Below, piece after piece: positions 57,513 to 64,000 of a stretch of DNA of 64,000 bases. Origin of the DNA: Clostridiales bacterium PH28_bin88 (GTDB lineage Bacteria > Bacillota > PH28-bin88); contig LAKY01000050.1 of assembly GCA_000987045.1 (NCBI GenBank), positions 1-64,000 on the forward strand, written 5' to 3'. The notes beneath the pieces were generated by a model. The model worked only from the letters and a program-made list of their open reading frames with translations, was not told the DNA's origin and did no database searches. Made by a program: the position numbers and the translations under genes. The stretch's first letter is position 1, and each line of letters starts with the position of its first letter.

Positions 57513-59486
57513 ATGGCCGGATTCGTGCTTAAATCCGAATATACGCCCAAGGGCGACCAGCCCAGGGCCATCAGCCAGCTGGTGGACGGGCTAAAGCAGG
57601 GGCTTCGCGACCAGGTGCTGCTGGGAATCACCGGGAGCGGCAAGACCTATACCATGGCCCAGGTGATCCAGGCGGTGCAGCGGCCCACCCTGGTGATCGC
57701 CCCCAACAAGACATTGGCCGCCCAGTTATGCGGCGAGTTCAAGGAGTTCTTCCCGGACAACGCGGTGGAGTACTTTGTCAGCTACTATGACTACTACCAG
57801 CCCGAGGCCTATATCCCCCAAACCGACACCTATATTGAAAAGGACAGCTCCATCAACGACGAGATCGACAAGCTCAGGCACTCCGCCACCGCCGCCCTCT
57901 TTGAGCGAAGGGACGTCATCATCGTGGCCAGCGTATCCTGCATCTACGGCCTGGGTTCGCCGGAGGAGTACCGGGACCTGTCGCTGTCCCTGCGGGAAGG
58001 CCAGGAGTATGACCGGGACTGGATGCTGCGGCGGCTGGTGGATATCCAGTACACCAGGAACGATTACGACTTCCACCGGGGCACCTTCCGGGTACGGGGG
58101 GACGTGATCGAGATCATCCCGGCCTCCCTGGCGGAGAAGGCGATCCGGGTGGAGATGTTCGGCGACGAGGTGGAGCGCATCCTGGAGGTGGATACCCTCA
58201 CCGGGGAAGTGCTGGGGCAACTCCGCCACGTGATGGTGTTCCCGGCCAGCCACTATGTCACCGAGGAGGAGACCATGCGGCGGGCACTGGCTTCCATTGA
58301 AGAGGAGCTGGAGGAGCGCCTCCAGGAACTGCGGGGGGCGGGTAAGCTGCTGGAGGCCCAGCGGTTGGAGCAGCGCACCCGCTACGACCTGGAGATGATG
58401 CGGGAAGTGGGCTTCTGCACCGGCATCGAGAATTACTCCCGCCATCTGACCGGCAGGAAGCCGGGGGAACCTCCGTACACCCTGCTGGACTTTTTCCCTG
58501 AAGACTTCCTCCTGATTATCGACGAATCCCACGTCACCGTCCCCCAGATCGGGGGGATGTACGAGGGTGACCGCTCCCGGAAGACCAGCCTGGTGGAACA
58601 CGGGTTCCGGCTGCCGTCGGCCCTGGACAACCGGCCCCTGACCTTCAAGGAGTTTGAGGCCAAGGTGGGCCAGGTGGTGTACGTGTCGGCTACTCCCGGG
58701 TCCTACGAGTTAAAGCGTAGCCAGCGGGTGGTGGAGCAGATCATCCGCCCCACCGGCCTGGTCGACCCCGAGGTGCACGTGCGCCCGGTGAAGGGCCAGA
58801 TCGACGACCTGCTGCACGAGATCCGGCTACTGGCCGAGAAAAACCAGCGGGTGCTGGTCACCACCCTTACCAAGCGGATGGCCGAGGACCTCACCGACTA
58901 CCTGCGGGAGATGGGGGTGCGGGTGCGGTACATGCACTCGGATATCGGCACCATCGAGCGGATGGAGATTATCAGGGACCTGCGCCTGGGCGAGTTCGAC
59001 GTGCTGGTGGGCATCAACCTGCTGCGGGAGGGCCTGGACCTGCCGGAGGTGTCCCTGGTGGCCATCCTGGACGCCGACAAGGAGGGCTTCCTCCGTTCCG
59101 AGCGTTCCCTCATCCAGACCATGGGGCGGGCGGCCCGCAACGTGGAGGGGACGGTCATCATGTACGCGGATACCGTCACCGACTCCATGCGCCGGGCCAT
59201 CGACGAGACCAACCGCCGCCGGTCCATGCAGATCGCCCATAACCGGCAGCACGGCATCACCCCCGAAACGGTGAAGAAGGCGGTGCGGGAGGTCCTTGAG
59301 GCTACCCGGGTGGCGGAAGAAAAGAGTCCCTACGTTACCCGCAAGAATATCGCGGACATGCCCAGGGAAGAAAAGAAGAAGCTCATCGCGGACCTGGAGA
59401 AGGAGATGCGGGAGGCGGCCAAACTGCTGGAGTTCGAGCGCGCCGCCGTGCTCAGGGACCTGATCCTGGAGCTGCGCCAGTCATGA
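57513..59486 (+). CDS. uvrB: excinuclease ABC subunit B
   Basis: UvrB is the damage-verifying helicase of nucleotide excision repair. It is 657 residues, full length. Walker A is [16 protein letters not shown] near residue 38; [20 protein letters not shown] near 95 marks the beta-hairpin region that clamps DNA; DESHVT near 338 is the Walker B. The C-terminal UvrC-binding helices are at 620-655 ([20 protein letters not shown]). The ATG at 57513 follows AAAGAAAGGGTGA. It is a standalone gene with its own terminator upstream; uvrA is not in this window. Confidence 0.97.
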   Translation: MAGFVLKSEYTPKGDQPRAISQLVDGLKQGLRDQVLLGITGSGKTYTMAQVIQAVQRPTLVIAPNKTLAAQLCGEFKEFFPDNAVEYFVSYYDYYQPEAYIPQTDTYIEKDSSINDEIDKLRHSATAALFERRDVIIVASVSCIYGLGSPEEYRDLSLSLREGQEYDRDWMLRRLVDIQYTRNDYDFHRGTFRVRGDVIEIIPASLAEKAIRVEMFGDEVERILEVDTLTGEVLGQLRHVMVFPASHYVTEEETMRRALASIEEELEERLQELRGAGKLLEAQRLEQRTRYDLEMMREVGFCTGIENYSRHLTGRKPGEPPYTLLDFFPEDFLLIIDESHVTVPQIGGMYEGDRSRKTSLVEHGFRLPSALDNRPLTFKEFEAKVGQVVYVSATPGSYELKRSQRVVEQIIRPTGLVDPEVHVRPVKGQIDDLLHEIRLLAEKNQRVLVTTLTKRMAEDLTDYLREMGVRVRYMHSDIGTIERMEIIRDLRLGEFDVLVGINLLREGLDLPEVSLVAILDADKEGFLRSERSLIQTMGRAARNVEGTVIMYADTVTDSMRRAIDETNRRRSMQIAHNRQHGITPETVKKAVREVLEATRVAEEKSPYVTRKNIADMPREEKKKLIADLEKEMREAAKLLEFERAAVLRDLILELRQS

Positions 59487-59504
59487 CCCTCTCGCGCATC
59501 AACC

Positions 59505-59556
59505 GAGAATACTGAGGTGTTTTTGATGGAAGAGGGTCAAAGGGGGAGGAAAACTT
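59505..59556 (+). repeat. leader-like direct repeat, copy A
   Basis: The text GAGAATACTGAGGTGTT, followed by a TGGA...GGATCAAAGGGGGAG-like stretch, recurs at 60369-60420 before the HAD gene (GAGAATATTGAGGTGTT, then AAAGGGGGAGATAAG). The copies are about three-quarters identical over 50 bases. No gene follows this copy. Confidence 0.5.
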
Positions 59557-59609
59557 GCTTCTCGAGCTGAAATTAGGCTATATTTAAATCAGGGGTGCGT
59601 TTTCAGAAA

Positions 59610-59668
59610 GACACGGGGACGGTTCCTCTGTCTACAGGGACCAAGACACGGGGACGGTTCCTCTGTCT
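59610..59668. repeat. two tandem copies of a 25-base intergenic repeat
   Basis: AGACACGGGGACGGTTCCTC and the following TGTCTA occur twice with a 10-base spacer (from 59611 and 59644). The unit has partly palindromic ends (AGACA...TGTCT). Elements like this are widespread in Clostridia and are often near IS200-like transposases (from memory). Only two copies are present, so it is not a CRISPR array. Confidence 0.75.
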
Positions 59669-59735
59669 AGGCAGTTAAGAAAGAACTCCCCGGCGCGCTG
59701 CGACTGTCCTGGTTGGACGGGTTGATCACGGCGCC

Positions 59736-60183
59736 TCAAAGAATTTTCAGGCTGCGCAGCCTGTTGATGGCCGCCGCAATTTCGTGTTTCCTGGGCAGGG
59801 CCAGGTCCCCGGGGTGCTGGCCCCAAAACGGGGAAATCACGTCCAGGCCTTTCCCGGCGATATCCTTTAACACCAGGTTGATGATGGCCGGTAAGTCCCG
59901 TTTCCCGTCACAGTATTTCCTGGAAGCGTAGTGGATGGCATCAGCCACCGCCCTGGTCTGGCTGGGGTCTACCAGTTGTTCCACGGCGTGCAGGTCAACT
60001 TCGTGGGTGCCATAAACCACCTCGTCCAAACCGGGAAGGGGCGGCGAAGGGGTCCCCCTGGATGTGGTCGCAAAACAGGACAAAGTCGCCGAAGTCAAAC
60101 TCTCCCCGGAGGTCCTGGTAGGCCTTGTACCCTTTCCCGTCTATCCTGCCGATCGATTTTCGCAATTGTTCAACCGAGTTCAT
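59736..60183 (-). pseudogene. ABC-class ATPase (DUF2791) gene with a large internal deletion
   Basis: The N-terminal block begins at ATG 60183, behind AAAGGGGGAAC: MNSVEQLRKSIGRIDGKGYK, then FGDFVLFCDHIQGDPFAAPS. After about 50 residues it breaks, and the C-terminal ~100 residues of the same family follow in another frame: GLDEVVYGTHEV, QLVDPSQTRAVADAIHYA and PFWGQHPGDLALPRKHEIAA. The intact family protein is about 560-570 residues, so roughly 400 residues are lost, including the Walker motifs. Confidence 0.8.
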
Positions 60184-60368
60184 ATAAGTTCCCCCTTTGG
60201 CGGCACGTTTTCCCGGTAAGCAGGCTAGGCGAAGTTCATCCCGGTGTTTTTTAGTTTGTTCGGTGTTGCAATCCATAATCCTTCAGGCAAGTAAAACGTT
60301 TTTGACCCGGTTCAGCACTTTGTTGAGGGTTGGTACGGGCGTGTTCCCAGGGAGGAAAATTACGGCCT

Positions 60369-60419
60369 GTCGAGAATATTGAGGTGTTGAATATGGATCA
60401 GGATTAAAGGGGGAGATAA
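60369..60419 (+). repeat. leader-like direct repeat, copy B
   Basis: The second copy of the GAGAATAYTGAGGTGTT leader, ending in AAAGGGGGAGATAA, which serves as the ribosome site for the HAD gene. See copy A at 59505. Confidence 0.5.
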
Positions 60420-61061
60420 GTGAAACCGGTTTTGCTTGACTTTGACGGAGTGCTGGTGGATTCTAACCTGTTGAAAGCCCGTGCCATGGGTCACCTTTTT
60501 CGACAACGGGATCCTCAAGTTGTGGAAGAGATTGTCGCTTTTGACCTGGCCCAGGGCGGGGTTCCCCGGACGACGGTGCTGAAAGAAATCTACCGGGCAA
60601 TTTTGCGAGAACCTTTGGACGAAGCCGAACTGGACAGGTTGTGCGGGGCATACTCGGACTTGGTGGTGGACGGCGTGGTCAATGCTCCCTCTATTCCGGG
60701 AGCGGAGGAGTTTTTAAAGAACTTCTACCGGAGTGTGGACCTTTTTGTAGTCTCGGGAACCCCGGAAAGCGAACTGCGTGACATAGTGGAAAAGCGCGGC
60801 ATGACCCGTTACTTTAAAGGAGTCTACGGTTCGCCGCGCAGTAAGGTAAATATTATTGAGGAGATCATGGCGCAGAACGGGTATACCAGCCGGGACGCGC
60901 TTTTTGTGGGTGATGCTGTGCTGGACTACCAGGCGGCGTCCCACTTCGGGCTGCGGTTTGTGGGCATCGTGCCGGCGGGCTCCACCAATCCTTTCCCGCC
61001 AGGGATCAAGACGTTACCTGATTTGCGGGTTCTGAGCCCGTTACTGGAAGAAAGCTCATAA
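60420..61061 (+). CDS. HAD-superfamily hydrolase (phosphatase, PGP/beta-phosphoglucomutase type)
   Basis: A 213-residue HAD protein. Motif I is LLDFDGVLVDSN near residue 4 (nucleophile Asp), motif II LFVVSGTP near 107, the motif III lysine is in SPRSKVNIIEE near 141, and motif IV is ALFVGDAVLDYQAA near 160. The cap is helical, so it is class I. It resembles phosphoglycolate phosphatases. GTG start with AAAGGGGGAG upstream. Substrate is not known. Confidence 0.88.
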   Translation: MKPVLLDFDGVLVDSNLLKARAMGHLFRQRDPQVVEEIVAFDLAQGGVPRTTVLKEIYRAILREPLDEAELDRLCGAYSDLVVDGVVNAPSIPGAEEFLKNFYRSVDLFVVSGTPESELRDIVEKRGMTRYFKGVYGSPRSKVNIIEEIMAQNGYTSRDALFVGDAVLDYQAASHFGLRFVGIVPAGSTNPFPPGIKTLPDLRVLSPLLEESS

Positions 61062-61271
61062 GAGACTGCGGAAATAAGTAAAAGGAGTAAGCAGAGTTAT
61101 TTGAATTGGTTGAAGTGGCGAAACAAGATTAGCTTGTAAACATTATCCTGCTGGGGTTAAGCACGATACTGCTTGTTCAGCAATTTTTGCGGAGGAAACT
61201 GATAGGCCTTTCTAGAATAGAAGTATACAGAAGCAGGACAGAACCACGGCTTTAAGGAAGGAGTTGGCTTT

Positions 61272-61829
61272 GTGAAAGGCAAAGGTTTGTGGATTGTACT
61301 GGGTGTTTTAATCATCCTGGTGATGTGGGGCGTCAGCGGGTACAACGGGCTGATAGCCCTCGAGGAAAAGGTGAACAGCGCGTGGGGGCAGGTAGACAAC
61401 CAGTTGCAGCGGAGGGCCGACCTCATCCCCAACCTGGTGGAGACGGTAAAAGGCTATGCTGCCCACGAGAAAGAAGTCTTTCAGGCTGTGAGCGATGCCC
61501 GGGCCAAGCTGGCCGGGGCCCAAACGATCCGGGAACGGGCCCAGGCCGAGGGTGAGTTGAGCGGGGTGCTTTCCCGCCTGCTGGCCATTGCCGAGGCGTA
61601 TCCCCAACTGAAAGCGGATGCCAATTTCCGCCAGCTTCAAGATGAACTGGCGGGGACGGAAAACCGCATCGCTGTAGCCCGGAAGGACTATAACGACGCG
61701 GTAAGGGTATATCGCTCCAGGGTCCGTCGCTTCCCAACGGTGATCATCGCTAACCTGATGGGCTTTGAGCCCCGGGAATACTTCCAGTCGGAAGAGGGCG
61801 CCAGGGAAGTCCCGCAGGTGAAGTTTTAG
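61272..61829 (+). CDS. lemA: LemA-family protein
   Basis: A 185-residue LemA protein: one N-terminal membrane helix ([20 protein letters not shown]) then helical bundle text [40 protein letters not shown] and the end [19 protein letters not shown]. The GTG follows AAGGAG. LemA genes often pair with TPM-domain proteins, as here. The function is unclear, possibly envelope related. Confidence 0.93.
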   Translation: MKGKGLWIVLGVLIILVMWGVSGYNGLIALEEKVNSAWGQVDNQLQRRADLIPNLVETVKGYAAHEKEVFQAVSDARAKLAGAQTIRERAQAEGELSGVLSRLLAIAEAYPQLKADANFRQLQDELAGTENRIAVARKDYNDAVRVYRSRVRRFPTVIIANLMGFEPREYFQSEEGAREVPQVKF

Positions 61830-61957
61830 TGGCTTGTGACTGGTGTCTGGTGACTGGTAGGAGCCGGGCTTTAGGTACGGGAAATGAGGAGCTATCCGGC
61901 CTTGGTCTAGAGCACCAGGCGCCTGGAAGGGAGTGGTTTAACCTGAATAAGGGACTA

Positions 61958-62743
61958 TTGCGACTAATAACGCTGGTATTGGTTACTGGGGTGTTGCTGG
62001 CAGGAGGGCCCGCCTGGTCTCAGCCTGTCCCGCCCAAACCAGGTACCAACACCTATGTGTTCGACTACGCCAACCTGATCGATCCCGCGGCCCGGGAAGA
62101 GATCAGCGGGGTGGCGGCTGCCCTGGACCGGGCCACCAAGGCCCAGGTGGTGGTGGTAACCGTCAATGGGCTGGTGGGTAAGCCTATCGAGGAGTATGCC
62201 CTGGAACTGTTCCGGACGTGGGGTATAGGTGACCAGGAGAAGAACAATGGGGTACTGCTGCTGGTGGACCGGGAGCGTCTTGAGGCCGGCCAGAGCGGCA
62301 AGGTGCGCATCGAGGTGGGCTACGGGTTGGAGGGGGCTATCCCAGACGGCAAGGCCGGCCGGATACTGGACCAGTACGTGCTGCCGCTGTGGCAGCAGGG
62401 CCGGGTGTCCGAAGGGATCCGGCAGGGGTTTTTGGCCCTGGCCGCGGAGGTGGCCAGGGAATACCAGGTGGACCTATCCAGCCAGGACCTGGCCCCGCTG
62501 CGGACCGCCCCTCAGGTGCAGGATGAGGGCATTCCCATCGGGACCATTATCCTGATCCTGATTATTCTTTTCATCCTTTTCGGTGGCGGAAGGGGATCCC
62601 GGCGCCGGCGTTACTTTGGCGGGCCTTTCTTTGGCGGCTTCGGTGGCTTTGGCGGCTCTGGCCGTGGAGGTGGCTTTGGCGGCGGCGGGTTTGGCGGTGG
62701 ATTCGGCGGTGGGTCTTCCGGCGGCGGAGGGGCCAGCCGGTGA
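61958..62743 (+). CDS. TPM-domain (YgcG-type) membrane protein
   Basis: A TPM-domain protein. A signal peptide (MRLITLVLVTGVLLAGGPAW with TTG read as Met) is followed by the TPM domain from about residue 35 (YVFDYANLIDPAAREEISGV, GVLLLVDRER, IEVGYGLEGAIPDGKAGRIL). A second hydrophobic helix near 190-205 (GTIILILIILFILFGGG) and a Gly-rich C-terminal tail of about 35 residues follow. The start is uncertain: the open frame runs back to a GTG overlapping the lemA stop at 61829, but that stretch (TGGTGTCTGGTGACTGG) looks like intergenic repeat sequence. The TTG at 61958 gives a clean signal peptide. Confidence 0.8.
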   Translation: MRLITLVLVTGVLLAGGPAWSQPVPPKPGTNTYVFDYANLIDPAAREEISGVAAALDRATKAQVVVVTVNGLVGKPIEEYALELFRTWGIGDQEKNNGVLLLVDRERLEAGQSGKVRIEVGYGLEGAIPDGKAGRILDQYVLPLWQQGRVSEGIRQGFLALAAEVAREYQVDLSSQDLAPLRTAPQVQDEGIPIGTIILILIILFILFGGGRGSRRRRYFGGPFFGGFGGFGGSGRGGGFGGGGFGGGFGGGSSGGGGASR

Positions 62744-62833
62744 AATCGGAAGTGAGAAGTTGGAAGTCGGAAGTCGGAAATCAGAAGAGAAAATGATACT
62801 CCGCGTCCGAGTGGGAGCCAGGTATCTCGAAAC

Positions 62834-62878
62834 AACGACAACCCCATCATCGAAGGTGAAGGGGGTTGTTTTTTTCTC
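62834..62878 (+). terminator. terminator after the lemA/TPM pair
   Basis: ACAACCCC pairs with GGGGTTGT across the loop and is followed by TTTTTTTCTC. It closes the lemA/TPM operon. Confidence 0.7.
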
Positions 62879-62963
62879 ATGATAAAACTAAAATGCTTTA
62901 CTTCGATAGAATTCGGTCAAAAATATTCATGTAGGAAAACGTACGCTTTAGGGGGAGGATACC

Positions 62964-63620
62964 ATGAAACAATCAGCCGGTAGGCTACTTGTGTCAGGCT
63001 TGGCCGCTCTGGCCGGCGGCATTTTGTTTGCGATAGTGACCCTGTTCCACCCTCCTTTGACCAATCCCTGGGCAGGCGGGCATGGGCTTAATGAAGTGGC
63101 CAGATCTGGTACATGGATGTGGGACCACAGCTTGATGGTGGTGGCCATGACCCTTTGGCTGGTGGGGCTGGCCGGGGGAGAGGCCTGGTTCCGGAAAGAG
63201 GGTGCCGCGCCCCGTAACGCGGCGCGGCTGTTTATCGCGGCCCTGGCCATGTGGCTCCTGATCCTGACTGTCGAACTGGGGGTAATCCCTCCCATCGTAC
63301 GGGCCATGGAGAAAGGCGCCGGCACCGGTTTGCGGGTGGTGGGGGAGGTCATGTTTACCTTCGCCCTCCTGGGAGGATATTTTGCCATGGCGCTGGTCTG
63401 GCTGGGTGTGGCGCTCCTGGGCTGGAGCATGACACAGGAGGCCGGCTTTACCTGGTTTCCCACCTGGGGGTTCATCAGTGGGGCGGCCGGGATGGCGGGC
63501 ATTGCTTTGTCCCTGTGGAAGCCGGCCTTCGCCTTAATCGTTCTCGTCCTTACCTCGATACCGCCGTACCTCTGGACGCTATTTTTAGCGTGGAAAATGC
63601 TGAGGGGGGCCTGGATTTAG
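62964..63620 (+). CDS. polytopic membrane protein of unknown function
   Basis: A 218-residue protein with about six hydrophobic segments (residues 8-28, 52-70, 85-105, 122-150, 165-185, 190-210). The ATG at 62964 has AGGGGGAGG upstream. It matches no family I can name. It stands alone after the lemA/TPM pair, separated by a tract of GAAGTGAGAAGTTGGAAGTC-like simple repeats and a hairpin (AACGACAACCCC / GGGGTTGTTTTTTT near 62830-62877) that acts as terminator for the previous pair. Confidence 0.7.
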   Translation: MKQSAGRLLVSGLAALAGGILFAIVTLFHPPLTNPWAGGHGLNEVARSGTWMWDHSLMVVAMTLWLVGLAGGEAWFRKEGAAPRNAARLFIAALAMWLLILTVELGVIPPIVRAMEKGAGTGLRVVGEVMFTFALLGGYFAMALVWLGVALLGWSMTQEAGFTWFPTWGFISGAAGMAGIALSLWKPAFALIVLVLTSIPPYLWTLFLAWKMLRGAWI

Positions 63621-63757
63621 CTTTTACGACCAGAGGGACAACGTGTTGAAGACAACCATTGCGCGGCAGGGATTTGCAGGTTGGGGGTCGAAGTGTACAG
63701 TATTAAACGGAGACAGGAGTGAGCATGAGCCGGGGCGTTACCTTCCATCAACCGGCA

Positions 63758-63784
63758 AAGCCCGGCGAAGGATTTACGCCGGGC
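63758..63784. other. GC-rich hairpin
   Basis: GCCCGGCG / CGCCGGGC form a perfect 8-bp stem around an AAGGATTTA-type loop. No T run follows. It lies in the gap before the deoC fragment; 63621-63812 has no gene. Confidence 0.45.
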
Positions 63785-63812
63785 TCGGTAATCCGCTCAT
63801 TGTACTCTATAG

Positions 63813-63983
63813 GCGCTGATGCGGCGGGCGGTGGGAGCCGGCCTGGGGGTCAAGGCCTCCGGTGGAATTCGTACATTGGAGACCCTGTTGGAGATGGTGG
63901 CGGCAGGGGCAAACCGTATCGGGTCCAGTTCCGGGGTCACTATCCTGCAGGCAGTCCCGCCGGAAGGTATCACCAGGCCCTAA
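63813..63983 (+). pseudogene. deoC: 3' fragment of deoC (deoxyribose-phosphate aldolase)
   Basis: The frame reads [20 protein letters not shown] then [20 protein letters not shown] and stops at 63981-63983. [10 protein letters not shown] with GA.RIG(T/S)SSG is the conserved DeoC phosphate-binding end. The rest of the ~220-residue enzyme is missing upstream; the preceding sequence is unrelated. Thus only the last quarter survives. Confidence 0.8.
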
Positions 63984-64000
63984 TCCGCATTTTTCAGGGC

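Noticed and set aside
59610..59668. Short CRISPR array
   Set aside because: Only two repeats with a 10-base spacer and no cas genes.

Overview
The window looks like the chromosome of an anaerobic, spore-former-type Firmicute (Desulfotomaculum/Pelotomaculum/Moorella-like; this is inference). Supporting signs are strong AGGAGG-type ribosome binding sites, frequent GTG/TTG starts, a cobalamin riboswitch, two tungsten aldehyde:ferredoxin oxidoreductase (AOR) modules with polyferredoxins, and many low-potential redox enzymes. No rRNA, tRNA, CRISPR array or intact insertion sequence was seen.

Layout. 0.1-3.9 kb: LysR regulator, two small coiled-coil membrane proteins, a cobalamin riboswitch and cobT. 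4.1-8.3 kb: YeiH-type exporter, a split UxaA-family lyase pair and an Ldh2-family dehydrogenase. 8.3-10.3 kb: a graveyard of a broken TRAP permease, a broken IS110-type transposase and a remnant of the coiled-coil gene. 10.3-19.6 kb: FCD-GntR regulator divergent from a second UxaA pair, a Gfo/Idh/MocA oxidoreductase, an AprA-like flavoprotein with a small ferredoxin, and a complete TctABC transporter. 19.7-25.8 kb: AOR module 1, MFS carrier, LVIVD beta-propeller and a split chromate-type transporter. 25.9-32.7 kb: a second FCD-GntR gene followed by creatininase-like, cupin, 2-hydroxyacid dehydrogenase, homocitrate-synthase-like, two acyl-CoA ligase subunits and DoxX. 33-37.9 kb: a PsrABC-like molybdoenzyme with a TorD chaperone. 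38-44 kb: FAH hydrolase, Zn-dehydrogenase, third GntR, second homocitrate-synthase-like gene, CoA-transferase and nitroreductase. 44-56.2 kb: SsuABC/TauABC-like ABC importer, nitrilase, alpha/beta hydrolase, orphan binding proteins, a TauE-DoxX fusion, a DASS carrier, and AOR module 2 with its own MoaD-like protein. 56.5-64 kb: a decayed second copy of the coiled-coil/cobT block, uvrB, pseudogenes, HAD hydrolase, LemA/TPM pair, a membrane protein and a deoC fragment.

The 4-56 kb stretch reads as a catabolic island. Its inventory is a UxaA-type lyase pair (the fold of sulfolactate sulfo-lyase SuyAB), an Ldh2-type and a PGDH-type 2-hydroxyacid dehydrogenase (the folds of ComC and SlcC), a tripartite TctABC importer, two families of sulfite/anion exporter, sulfonate-type ABC components and several ferredoxin-linked oxidoreductases. 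This matches what anaerobic use of a C3 sulfonate such as sulfolactate would need. That is a hypothesis; other hydroxy acids remain possible.

A shared inverted-repeat site, GAGGTNNGACCAC (core GGTNNNACC, the FCD-GntR operator form), lies upstream of four operons: both uxaA pairs, the second gntR and the molybdoenzyme. A weaker version precedes the ABC transporter operon. This suggests one regulon.

The island is bracketed by two same-orientation copies of the coiled-coil gene plus cobT. The right-hand copy is decayed and a third scrap of the coiled-coil gene lies at 10.26 kb, so the island appears to have been built by duplication, insertion and decay.
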